DNA from: an uncultured Planctomycetaceae bacterium
GTDB lineage: Bacteria; Planctomycetota; Planctomycetia; Planctomycetales; Planctomycetaceae
Direction of reading: 5' to 3'
DNA: 64,000 nucleotides
Assembly: GCA_937916515.1 (NCBI GenBank)
Contig: CALFSX010000278.1
Span: forward strand, 1-64,000
The notes below the pieces were generated by a model. That model made no database searches, had not been told where the DNA came from, and worked only from the letters and a program-made list of their open reading frames with translations. A program made the position numbers and the translations under genes. Shown here piece after piece: positions 39,786 through 49,003 of this stretch; the stretch's first letter is position 1; every line of letters begins with the position of its first letter.

Positions 39786-40853
39786 TTACGGCAGGCCGCG
39801 TAGGCGAGTGCTTCCCAATACCAAAGTTAACAGTACACAACTGAGCCCTGCCAGCATTGGGTAGACAAACGTTTCACGGTATTCCGTATACAGGCGGCCT
39901 TCGATTTCTGTTTTTTCCAGCTTGTCGATTTCGGCGTAAACCTGTTTCAGGGTTTCCGTATCCTTAGCGTTGAAGTACTGACCGCCCGTCTTTTCCGCGA
40001 TCGACTTCAAAGTGGCCTCGTCCAGTTTTACCTGTTGAGGTGCCAATACGGTTCGCCCAAAGCGGTCTTCCACGGGGAAAGGGGCCAACCCGGTTGAACC
40101 GACTCCAATGCTGTACACCTTAATGCCAAATTCCACAGCAGCGTCGATCGCTTCTTCTGGCGAAATAATGCCCGCCGTGTTTTCTCCATCGGACAACAGC
40201 ACAATCACTTTGCTTTTGGATTCCGCATCTTTCAGGCGAGCAACGCCCAGGGCCAGAGCATCGCCGATGGCAGTGGCCATTTCTTCCTCCAGCAACTGTT
40301 CGTTGATGATACGATGATTGCTGTCATAAATGGGTTCAGGAATCTTCACAGCCGATAGTACTTCCAACAGTGCTCCATGATCCAGCGTCAGCGGGCAAAC
40401 AGCGGTCGCGAAGCCTCCAAAAGAAATCAGGCCGATTAAGTCATCCGGCCGTCCAGAGAACTCGTCTCCCCCAGCCACGAATTCTCGAAAAACGCTTTTC
40501 ACGGTGTCCAGCCGATTCACCTGTTGGTTGTCCAGAGTGAAGTCCAGAGCCTGCATAGACCCTGATTTATCAACACACATTTCCACGGCAATACCTTCCG
40601 TGCGAATGCGAGTTTCTTCCTTCCCCAGTTGCGGGCGAGCCAACGCCACGGTAATCAGCACCAGTCCCAGCAGATTGATCCACGGCAACAGCCGCCGAAC
40701 TCGTTGAGCCATCGTGACGGGCAAATCCCGCAGCAGTTTCACACTGGAATACTGCACGGCGTGACGACGCTTTAATGCCAAATAAATCCCGATGGCCAGC
40801 ACGGGAATCAGCAGCAGCAACGCCATTGGAGTCGCAAATCGAAAGGTGCTCAC
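39786..40853 (-). CDS. vWA domain membrane protein, BatA-like
   Basis: IAVEMCVDKSGSMQALDFTL MIDAS; VIVLLSDGENTAG; AEKTGGQYFNAKDTETL. Confidence 0.9.
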   Translation of the reverse strand: MSTFRFATPMALLLLIPVLAIGIYLALKRRHAVQYSSVKLLRDLPVTMAQRVRRLLPWINLLGLVLITVALARPQLGKEETRIRTEGIAVEMCVDKSGSMQALDFTLDNQQVNRLDTVKSVFREFVAGGDEFSGRPDDLIGLISFGGFATAVCPLTLDHGALLEVLSAVKIPEPIYDSNHRIINEQLLEEEMATAIGDALALGVARLKDAESKSKVIVLLSDGENTAGIISPEEAIDAAVEFGIKVYSIGVGSTGLAPFPVEDRFGRTVLAPQQVKLDEATLKSIAEKTGGQYFNAKDTETLKQVYAEIDKLEKTEIEGRLYTEYRETFVYPMLAGLSCVLLTLVLGSTRLRGLP

Positions 40854-42103
40854 GCTGACACCTCATCGTCAACAGATGTCGAAACACCAGCAAGCTGCGA
40901 TGAAGTTTTGACGGATGCGGACTTAACAACCTGCGACATTTTATCGGTGGTGCCACCCAACAGCGATTCCGCCGTTTTCAGTTCGATAAACTGTTTTGCC
41001 TTGTGCGTGCTCTGTTTCACCATCTCTTCATCGGGCTGATATCCGGCAAATTTCACCAGGTCCGCAGATTCCAGAAAGGCGCCCAGGCGGCGATCTTCTT
41101 CCGCGGAAAATATCTTTCGCTGACTTACCTGTCTTAGAAATTCTTCGGTCGTTTGTTCGGGCGCTTTGACTCCCGTAGAACGTTCGATGTAACGGCGAAC
41201 GACACCGGTTAACTGCACAAAGTACTCTTTGACGTCGGTTTCACTAAGCTTACTGGAAATCAGATCGTTCAGCTCTTTCCAGGCGAGCTGTTGAGGCGTC
41301 AGTTGTGGTTCGCTGGATTGTTTCCGCCTGGTTAACAGCCACGCGATTGCCGCCAGCGTGGCGAGTGCGATCACGATTCCCAGCCCCCAGTGCCACCACG
41401 TAACAGTGATGTTTGGTGGAAGCGCCACAGGAGCGGCAACCGGACGCAAATCGTTCAGCGACGGAGCTTCTGCTTCGATCATGGTGGCAATCTGCACCTT
41501 AATCGCTTCGGTTTCGATTGTATGTTCCTGGCCGTCGCCCGTTGGACGGTGGTCGATAAATTTCACAACGATCGGCTGAATCATCGACAAGCCGGCCACC
41601 GTTGGTTCCAGAGTATAAACCTGCTGAATCAGCTTTCGGCCATCTGCAGTTTTGGGCAGAGGTTCATAGAAATCTCGAATGATGAAGTCACCCATTGACT
41701 GGCCAAAGGGCGGCGGCGTCACATCAACACCATCTTCCGCGATGACGGTCAGCGTTAAGGTCGGTTCGTCGGAAAGTCGGGGCTCTTTGGGCACGATATC
41801 AATCGATACTTTCACCGGGCCACGTTCCAGTTCGGAATGCAGAGCTTCGGGCGATCCGGTTTTGACTTCGGGAATCGAGGTTTCAGAACCGCATCCGCAC
41901 AGCAATGCTGCCGACGTTACCATTAAAGCGACCGGCCAGATGGATAGTCTCGTAGTGGACGAGGTGACGAGTCCTTGTGTTTCGGGACTCCTGGCGTCGT
42001 CCACTACAACAGAACGGTACATTCCATCTGGCCGCTCGCCTGACAGTAGCGAGTGACTGTTGCCACCATGTTTGCTTTTCATGCTTTCCGTGCAAACAAT
42101 CAT
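40850..42103 (-). CDS. BatD/DUF4381-like lipoprotein; the N-terminal coding region contains a 102-bp palindromic repeat
   Basis: Lipobox ALLCGCGSE; VSIDIVPKEPRLSDEPTLTLTV; WWHWGLGIVIALATLAAIAWLLTRRK TM; ATGA overlap with the DUF58 gene. Confidence 0.75.
   Translation of the reverse strand: MIVCTESMKSKHGGNSHSLLSGERPDGMYRSVVVDDARSPETQGLVTSSTTRLSIWPVALMVTSAALLCGCGSETSIPEVKTGSPEALHSELERGPVKVSIDIVPKEPRLSDEPTLTLTVIAEDGVDVTPPPFGQSMGDFIIRDFYEPLPKTADGRKLIQQVYTLEPTVAGLSMIQPIVVKFIDHRPTGDGQEHTIETEAIKVQIATMIEAEAPSLNDLRPVAAPVALPPNITVTWWHWGLGIVIALATLAAIAWLLTRRKQSSEPQLTPQQLAWKELNDLISSKLSETDVKEYFVQLTGVVRRYIERSTGVKAPEQTTEEFLRQVSQRKIFSAEEDRRLGAFLESADLVKFAGYQPDEEMVKQSTHKAKQFIELKTAESLLGGTTDKMSQVVKSASVKTSSQLAGVSTSVDDEVSA
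41933..42034. repeat. 102-bp nested palindrome inside a coding sequence
   Basis: Outer arms CGGCCAGATGGA/TCCATCTGGCCG (41933-41944 / 42023-42034); inner arms GTAGTGGACGA/TCGTCCACTAC (41952-41962 / 41997-42007). Confidence 0.85.
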
Positions 42104-42984
42104 CGCAGCCGCCTTTCGCGTGATTCAAAAAATCGCCGCAAACTGGTGGCGTACGGTTCTGTTGTGCTGACCTGCAACTGATCGACTCCCGCTCGTCGCA
42201 AACCCGTGGTCAACGCTTCTCGACGGTCCGCGGCCTGGCTGGCAAACAGTTCTCGCACTTTGGGATGTCGAGTATCCACGTCGACCATTTCACCGCTTTC
42301 CGCATCCTGCAACGTGATGAAGCCCACCTGAGGCAACTGTTCTTCTCGCGGGTCTGACACGGTAATAGCAACAAGGTCATGGCGTCCGTTGGAAATGGCC
42401 AGTGCCTTTCGCGACGCTTCGTTTTGGAAGTCGCTGATCAAAAACACGACGGCTCGCCGCTTGTAGACTTTGTTTAGATATTGCAGAGCCGCTTCAAGGT
42501 CGGTTTCGTCGCGAACCGGTTCAGCGGCCAGCATTTCGCGAATCAGCCGCAGCACATTTCCTTTGCCTTTTCTTGGCGGATAGTAAGCTTCTACGTTGTT
42601 GGCGAATAACAGCAGGCCAACCTTGTCGTTATTTTTCAAGGCCGAAAACATCAACAACGCCGTCATTTCAATCATGACTTCCAGCTTCGATTGCGATCCC
42701 GAACCGAATGATCCCGAGGCTGAAACGTCCACCAGAAACAGCACGGTGAGTTCTCGTTCTTCGCTGAAACGCTTGATAAACGGCACACCGGCGCGAGCCG
42801 TCACGTTCCAGTCAATCGTGCGAATATCGTCGCCCGGCTGGTATTCGCGAACTTCGTCAAATTCCATGCCTCGACCACGAAACACGCTGCGATACTGCCC
42901 GGCCAGCAAGTCGTTGACGGAACGATTGGCAACGATCTGAATTCGCTGCACCTTCTTCAGAATTTCGGCAACAGTTTGCGTCAT
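42100..42984 (-). CDS. DUF58 domain protein
   Basis: GQYRSVFRGRGMEFDEVREYQPGDDIRTIDWNVTARAGVPFIKRFSEERE. Confidence 0.95.
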   Translation of the reverse strand: MTQTVAEILKKVQRIQIVANRSVNDLLAGQYRSVFRGRGMEFDEVREYQPGDDIRTIDWNVTARAGVPFIKRFSEERELTVLFLVDVSASGSFGSGSQSKLEVMIEMTALLMFSALKNNDKVGLLLFANNVEAYYPPRKGKGNVLRLIREMLAAEPVRDETDLEAALQYLNKVYKRRAVVFLISDFQNEASRKALAISNGRHDLVAITVSDPREEQLPQVGFITLQDAESGEMVDVDTRHPKVRELFASQAADRREALTTGLRRAGVDQLQVSTTEPYATSLRRFFESRERRLR

Positions 42985-43510
42985 TGGAAAATTCGATCCG
43001 TGAAAGGATCACCTGCACTCAAAATATCTCGATACACAATCAAAATCGCAATATTCAACACCACAATTTCGCAACCGCTGTTTACGGTGCAGGTTGCTTG
43101 AAGTGATTTTCGCTGGTCGGTTGCCGGAAGGCTGCCTGTTCCGCTGATTTAGTTCAAAAATAACGAAAACTGCAGCAAAATCGAGCCGATCAACGGAGAC
43201 TCGAGTTTCGAAGTCGCGGCAGGCTTGCCATGCAGAAACAGCCACCATCACCGCCAGAATCCGGCTACGAATTTTTACCGCCACGCCATAACTCGTCAAG
43301 CGGCGCGGCGTGGCCGAATAAGGGATGAACGCCGGACGATAAATGCCGCGCCAGCCTGACCTGTTGATAGCGGACGATAAATGCCACGCTGCCAAATTGC
43401 TTCTTCCGGCAATCTACATTTTATTGCCGACGAAGACGAAGAAGTGAGTTGACTTGCGGGAAACTGCTGCAGCGGAAGAATCTGACGAATCACTTTCGCA
43501 GTAAGTACTG

Positions 43511-44296
43511 TCAATCTTCGTTCAAGCCATGAGCAGTTGGGTTGCCACCTGCACGAAGAACTTCGTTGGCTTTGCGGACGATCTTTTCTTCGATCCCGCT
43601 GGCACGCATGTGTTCTATCGTTTGTTCGATGTCGTATTCGACTCGCCGAAATTCGACGACGCCATCTTCAATCACCGCATAAGCGGCCCGGCAATCTCCG
43701 TCTCGCGGTTGCCCGACGCTGCCAGGATTGATCACTCGACAATTCCCCACCGTTAAATCCATGGGCACGTGAGTATGTCCGACGCAGACGAAATCGACGT
43801 TCACGTGTTCCAGCCGAGCGGCCCATTGTGGTTCGACTTCGGCCACGTATTCGTCCATGGGATCTCGAGGAGTTGCATGAACCAGCAGAAAAGAATGATC
43901 GCCCAATGTAAACTGCTGAGTCACGGGCAATTGTGCCAGCCACGTTAGTTGCGAATCGCTAAGCACTTCAAAATGATGAGGTCTCATCGCGGCCGCCATG
44001 CGTCGAAAAGTTCCTCCCGGCCTCACGGTCACTCGTTGAGCAACCGAATGATCGTGATTACCTCGAACACAGTAGTCAGCATTCTTCTGCAGCCATTCAA
44101 TGCATTGAACGGGATTGGTGGCATAGTCGACCACATCGCCCAAAAACAGACACGCATCAAACTGTTCGTCAATCGCCGCCAACGCTGGCCAGTTGGAATG
44201 GATGTCGGCGAGAAGCAGAATTTTCATAACAATAAGCGTACGACTCAGGAATACGGCGGTCATTTCAACAGGTGGCCACGCCCCATTCTGAATCAA
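43511..44296 (-). CDS. Metallophosphoesterase (YfcE/MJ0936-like)
   Basis: MKILLLADIHSNWPALAAI; CLFLGDVVDY; VRGNHDHSVA; VCVGHTHVPMDLTVGNCRVINPGSVGQPRDGD. The internal ATG of MKILLL is the likely start. Confidence 0.92.
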   Translation of the reverse strand: MIQNGAWPPVEMTAVFLSRTLIVMKILLLADIHSNWPALAAIDEQFDACLFLGDVVDYATNPVQCIEWLQKNADYCVRGNHDHSVAQRVTVRPGGTFRRMAAAMRPHHFEVLSDSQLTWLAQLPVTQQFTLGDHSFLLVHATPRDPMDEYVAEVEPQWAARLEHVNVDFVCVGHTHVPMDLTVGNCRVINPGSVGQPRDGDCRAAYAVIEDGVVEFRRVEYDIEQTIEHMRASGIEEKIVRKANEVLRAGGNPTAHGLNED

Positions 44297-44463
44297 AGTT
44301 GCACCGATTGCACGCCTTCAACGCCAACGCCGGAAAATATCAGCCGGATTCCGCTTAGAACGCAGCGCCAAAACATACGCCGCCCCTGAGGCAAGATCAG
44401 CGTGCAGCAAAACGCACGTCCAGGCATCCGGAGTGCATTGGCCAGCAATGCTTAGCTCGACTT

Positions 44464-46605
44464 CTACTTCGTTTGCTTTTCCGCCAGGCACAAACCCAGA
44501 GCCAGTGAATATCTACCTGGAACAAGGTCTATTCGAGTGGCGTAGAACGCGTGATCCTGATTGTCCACAAATTCGCCTTCCAGCTTCAACATGGGAACGA
44601 CCGAATCCCAGGACGCAGCAATGGAACTCATTGACTGTCCATCGTTGGCTTTTACGCGAGATCCCGAACTGTCCAGTTGCATCAAAACCTTGCAATCGTT
44701 GTCCAGAACGTAAAGCCGATTAATTGCGTGAAACCGTCCACGAATTTCGTTTTCGATCAGTCGTTCCAGACTGGCTTCGATTCTTACGAAACCGAACGGT
44801 TCTTCTGTTTCGTCATCAAACACAGGTACGGTTGCAGCCAGCAAAGGAGTTGGCGACTTTCCCCAGGACGCAGTTGTTGGATCCGGGCATTCGGACGACA
44901 GTGCCACAAAAACTTCGTCCGGCTTGCCTGCGAGTGCTTTTTTCATGCACGAAGTCAGGTTGCCGGATACAAGTCGACTTGCAGGAATCGACCGCACGTT
45001 GGAAACATCATCGATCGGGCGTTCAATTCGGACCAGTTCCTGAAACTTACTGCCATCAGCTTTGGCAAATGACACCGCACAGAAGTCGCAGTTGGTCTTC
45101 AACAATCCGGAGAAAATCACTGACAGATGACTTCGCAACACGGATTGTTCGTCATCTCGGCGTCCGGCAATGGAATTCACAATTCCCTGAATCGGCGGCA
45201 ACGAAGACATAAACCGGACGTTGCGTTCCAGATCTCTCACAGCTGACATCATCGCTGTGCGAAGTTCTCTGGCTTCGCTGCGACTGTTGGAATACTTCTG
45301 CCGACGCTCACTTCTGCCCGCCATCCACTGCTGAACGGCATCAGCCACTTCAGCCGCTGATTGATATCGAGAATGTGGCTTAAACTGCATTGCCTTAACG
45401 CAAATGGCTTCAAGGTCAGCCGGAATTCCCGACATGTAATCACGAGGGCGCGGCGTTGCTCCGCCGGAAATCTGCTTCAGTAATTGAGCAATAGGAACCG
45501 CATTGCCCTCCTGCACACTGCTGTTTTGATGGGGCGCAGAAGCTGTCAGCATCGCAAACAGGATGGCCCCAAGCCCGTACACATCAGTACGGCTGTCAAC
45601 TTTATCCAACTGTCCGGCAGCCTGTTCAGGAGCCATGTACAGGGGAGTCCCGATAACTTCGCCCGCCATTGTCTTGGTGAAGGAACTATCTGCAGAAAGC
45701 GGCACTCCCGACATGTGACCTTCTGTTTCGTTGCCGTCATTGACTTTTGCAAGCCCCCAGTCCAGAACAATAACCTGACCGAAGTTGTCCAGGGCAACGT
45801 TTTCCGGCTTCAGATCACGATGAATGACTCCACGAGAATGAGCATATGCGATGGCCTGACACACGCCGATGAAGGCTGTTAACAGACGATGCAGGTCCAT
45901 CGTGACATCTTCGCCGGCAATCTTTTTGTCGTGGTATTCTTCAATCGCATCGACAAGAGTTCGCTTGCCTACAAAACGCATCGCATAGAATGGTTGCCCC
46001 GTGGTTTCGTCAGTTCCGAACTGATACAGCGGGACGATATTCGGATGTTCCAGACGCCCGGTGATTTCCGCTTCTCGACGGAATCGTTCCCATGCTCGCG
46101 GATGCTCTGCCGCATCGGCGTTCATTTCTTTTAGAGCAACGGAACGCAGCAATCGTTCGTCGCGAGCCAGCCAAACGGTACCGAGCCCGCCTTTGCCCAG
46201 TTCGCGGGTCAGAGTAAACCGTGACTTTAGACTGCGTTCGTCTGCATGGCTGCTGATCGGCAACTGTTGAATCATCGCATGTGTCGATGAAATGGCAGAA
46301 TCGTGGAAGGCGGCGCCGGTCACCGTAATTCCGAACTGACTGGACCGAGCTGCCTCAAGCCGAATCGATTGCTTCATTCGCAATGCGGCATCGGCTGAAA
46401 GTCCAGGTGCAACGGATGTGTCTCCATCTCGCGAACGCTTGCCGACATCGGACAGCGAATCGTTAATCATCTTCGACAGCTTCGCATAATTTCTGGACTG
46501 CTGGCTGGCGGCGATCTTTTCGTCAATGGTTCGTTGTTGATCGTTGGTCAGAGTTGCTGACAGCGACTTACTGATCAATTCTGAAATTTTCTGGTCGTTA
46601 GGCAT
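44464..46605 (-). CDS. Serine/threonine protein kinase with C-terminal Cache/PDC-like sensory region
   Basis: ELGKGGLGTVWLARD; GVIHRDLKPENVALDNFGQVIVLDWGLAK; APEQAAG; C-terminal RDLERNVRFMSSLPPIQGIVNSIAGR. Start MPNDQKIS. Confidence 0.9.
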   Translation of the reverse strand: MPNDQKISELISKSLSATLTNDQQRTIDEKIAASQQSRNYAKLSKMINDSLSDVGKRSRDGDTSVAPGLSADAALRMKQSIRLEAARSSQFGITVTGAAFHDSAISSTHAMIQQLPISSHADERSLKSRFTLTRELGKGGLGTVWLARDERLLRSVALKEMNADAAEHPRAWERFRREAEITGRLEHPNIVPLYQFGTDETTGQPFYAMRFVGKRTLVDAIEEYHDKKIAGEDVTMDLHRLLTAFIGVCQAIAYAHSRGVIHRDLKPENVALDNFGQVIVLDWGLAKVNDGNETEGHMSGVPLSADSSFTKTMAGEVIGTPLYMAPEQAAGQLDKVDSRTDVYGLGAILFAMLTASAPHQNSSVQEGNAVPIAQLLKQISGGATPRPRDYMSGIPADLEAICVKAMQFKPHSRYQSAAEVADAVQQWMAGRSERRQKYSNSRSEARELRTAMMSAVRDLERNVRFMSSLPPIQGIVNSIAGRRDDEQSVLRSHLSVIFSGLLKTNCDFCAVSFAKADGSKFQELVRIERPIDDVSNVRSIPASRLVSGNLTSCMKKALAGKPDEVFVALSSECPDPTTASWGKSPTPLLAATVPVFDDETEEPFGFVRIEASLERLIENEIRGRFHAINRLYVLDNDCKVLMQLDSSGSRVKANDGQSMSSIAASWDSVVPMLKLEGEFVDNQDHAFYATRIDLVPGRYSLALGLCLAEKQTK

Positions 46606-47224
46606 TCTGGCTAACCTCCTGCTCTGCAAACCATTTTGTTCCCACACATTTTGCCAGAGCCAGTCGAGCTCTATGCAAACGTACCCAAAGATTTGCTGGA
46701 GTGATGTTCAGCTCCTTACAGATTTGATCAGTGTCCATTTCTTCCATCACGCTCAGCACAAACACGTCAGCCTGACCAGCAGGAATGTGGCTTAAACAAC
46801 CTCGCACAACTTCCCAGACTTCCTGAGATTCCAGCTGGTCATCCGGCGTCACCGCAAACGCACCGTTCTTCCAGTTACCCTGCTGATTGAACAACTGAGA
46901 CGATGGATCGTTGCTGTCGTCAGACTTTCCGTCGCGATCGTACCGATTTCTCATCCGTACATGATCAACGATTTTGCGTTTCAGAATTCCCAGCAACCAG
47001 GCACGTTCAGCTCCCTCGCCCGTAAAACGTTCTCGATAACGAATGCCGGCAAGAAAGGTTTCCTGAACAACTTCTTCTGCCGCGTTTGTGTCGCGCAGCC
47101 GCGAAAAGGCGTACCGGTAAAGGTAGTCACCATATTCGTCCACCCAGACTTCCGGGTTGGCCGACGAGCCTGAATTTTTCAGGTCTGAGCTGCTCAGGCC
47201 TGCGTTTTCGTTGGAGTTATCCAA
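46598..47224 (-). CDS. ECF-type RNA polymerase sigma-70 family factor
   Basis: YLYRYAFSRLRDTNAAEEVVQETFLAGIR; VDVFVLSVMEEMDTDQICKELNITPANLWVRLHRARLAL-type region 4; overlaps the kinase start. Confidence 0.93.
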   Translation of the reverse strand: MDNSNENAGLSSSDLKNSGSSANPEVWVDEYGDYLYRYAFSRLRDTNAAEEVVQETFLAGIRYRERFTGEGAERAWLLGILKRKIVDHVRMRNRYDRDGKSDDSNDPSSQLFNQQGNWKNGAFAVTPDDQLESQEVWEVVRGCLSHIPAGQADVFVLSVMEEMDTDQICKELNITPANLWVRLHRARLALAKCVGTKWFAEQEVSQNA

Positions 47225-47301
47225 ACCATCACCTTAATTCATAATCGGCCAACGTTCTATTTCTTATGGTCGAAACACGTTGGGGATTCCTTACAGATTT
47301 T

Positions 47302-47456
47302 CCTGACAAGGGCTTCGTCCTTGACCCCGTGGCGTGGTATGCGGAAAGACGTGGTACGTTCGAATTGCCGAACCGATGCGCTGTCGCTGCGATAAACTTG
47401 CGGGCATTGTGCTCGCAACATTTTAAGCAAGAATTCAACGACGGCTTCGCCCGGCC
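47302..47456 (-). repeat. Family A repeat, module 2 plus partial tail
   Basis: CTGACAAGGGCTTCGTCCTTGACCCCGTGGCGTGGTATGCGGAAAGACGTGG. Confidence 0.85.
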
Positions 47457-47562
47457 GTGAAGAGTTTTCATGCGGAAAAACACGGGTTAAACAGTAAAAT
47501 TCAACGGTTGCGGTTGAAAGCTCTGCTGTCGCAAATTGCGATGCTGAATTATCAGGTAATGT

Positions 47563-48519
47563 TTATTCCGGAGCTGCTGAACCGTCTCCGCCAGACGCCC
47601 CGGGCTTACGCTTTCGACCTCGCCGACGACGTTTGCGTTTTTCCCCACTTGCGGGCCCCGCTTGTGGCCCCGTGGAATCGCCTGGTTTTGCGCTGTGATC
47701 AGCAGCAGACACCTGAACGACGGGCTTTGCGGAAGGCGTTTCGCCGGACTGATTTTCGGTTCTGGCAGTCGTTGCCGGGGTTTTGATATCAGCAGCTTCT
47801 CCGCTGCGATTGCCCCCTTTGCGAGAACGACGGCGGCGACGGCCCTTGCGATGTTCGGTTGATGGTTCACCGTCAGCGGAAGTTGACGAACCAACCTGGT
47901 TGCCGGAATCGCCAACGTCCTGTCCAATCGACGCAGCTTCATCTTTACCAGAAGTCTGATTCGACGGGCTTTTGTTGGTCCTGCGAGATCGATCGGGCTT
48001 CGAGCGGTCTGGCCTTGAACGGTCCGACTTTGATTCGCTGGATCGCTGCCGAGATCCCGGTGCTGGCTTTTCGCCGGATGATTGCAGTAACGGCGATGAT
48101 TCTATGCCGATACCAAACTCGGCCCACTCGTCTTCTTCGGCCCCTGTTTCCGGTCCAGTCGCTGGCGAAGTATCATCCTCAGGAGCCGCTTCGGCTCGCA
48201 AATAGCCAGTACCGCGAAACGGCTTCTTTTCTTTCGGTTCGACATATTCTGAAACCGGAGTAAACCCTTCCTTTGCAGGAAGCTCTTCCACCAACTCGGC
48301 TTCTGTGGGTGTCGTGTACTCGTCGGTTTGGTAGGTAATAAATCGTGAGATATCAACCGGCGGCGGCGGCTCTTCAACAATCGCCATAAAGCATGGAGGA
48401 TCGCTGCAGCGGCACGTGCGTGAAGCGACGGCTCCGCGAGTTCTCACGGTGCGAGAACACTTGGCGCACTTCCAAACGCGGAAGATCCCGAGTTCTAATT
48501 GAAGGATGGGGCCCTTAAT
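47563..48519 (-). CDS. Hypothetical zinc-ribbon protein with disordered Lys/Arg-rich C-terminus; probable ATT initiation
   Basis: Frame open to 48519: IKGPILQLELGIFRVWKCAKCSRTVRTRGAVASRTCRCSDPPCFMAIVEE; GGAG 8 nt upstream of the ATT. Confidence 0.55.
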   Translation of the reverse strand: MKGPILQLELGIFRVWKCAKCSRTVRTRGAVASRTCRCSDPPCFMAIVEEPPPPVDISRFITYQTDEYTTPTEAELVEELPAKEGFTPVSEYVEPKEKKPFRGTGYLRAEAAPEDDTSPATGPETGAEEDEWAEFGIGIESSPLLQSSGEKPAPGSRQRSSESKSDRSRPDRSKPDRSRRTNKSPSNQTSGKDEAASIGQDVGDSGNQVGSSTSADGEPSTEHRKGRRRRRSRKGGNRSGEAADIKTPATTARTENQSGETPSAKPVVQVSAADHSAKPGDSTGPQAGPASGEKRKRRRRGRKRKPGASGGDGSAAPE

Positions 48520-48570
48520 GGCAAATTCTCCGGCTTTCAGGCGTTTCGCAGCTGCTTGGTTTCACTGTTG

Positions 48571-48817
48571 TTAGATTCTTACTGCAGGGAACATGTTCAC
48601 GTTGAGTCAAGTTTTCTGAGCGACAGCGGAGCGTTTCCGAGCGGCAGCTCGAATGGTCTGAGGCACAGCCTCGTTAGATTCTTACTGAAAAGATTGCGTG
48701 CACGATGCGAGGATATTTATCGTAGCGACAACGGAGCGGCTCGGCGATTCAAACGTACCACGTCTTTCCGCATACCACTCCACTGGGTTAAGGGCGAAGC
48801 CCTTGTTACGGCAAATT
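48571..48817 (+). repeat. Family A repeat, modules 1+2 (full length)
   Basis: TTAGATTCTTACTGCAGGGAACATGTTCACGTTGAGTCAAGTTTTCTGAGCGACAGCGG...AAGGGCGAAGCCCTTGTTACG. Confidence 0.9.
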
Positions 48818-49003
48818 GTCGCAACCAGAATCAGCGTTTCCAGGCAAAACCGATCCAAACACGAAACGAGCGGCACTTCGCACTGAATTCAGATTGTCGC
48901 CCTGAAACCGCTATCCTGCAACCGAGCTTGCAATTTCGCACTCAGAGAACCTTGGTTTTGCCTGCCTATTGCGAAAAATCAAAGGCAATTCCGCAGAGGA
49001 CCG

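Noticed and set aside
48682-48876. ORF with KGFALNPVEWYAERRGTFESPSRSVVATIN (also at 47266..47460)
   Set aside because: The shared peptide comes from repeat family A read in one frame; no starts or codon-level conservation support a protein.
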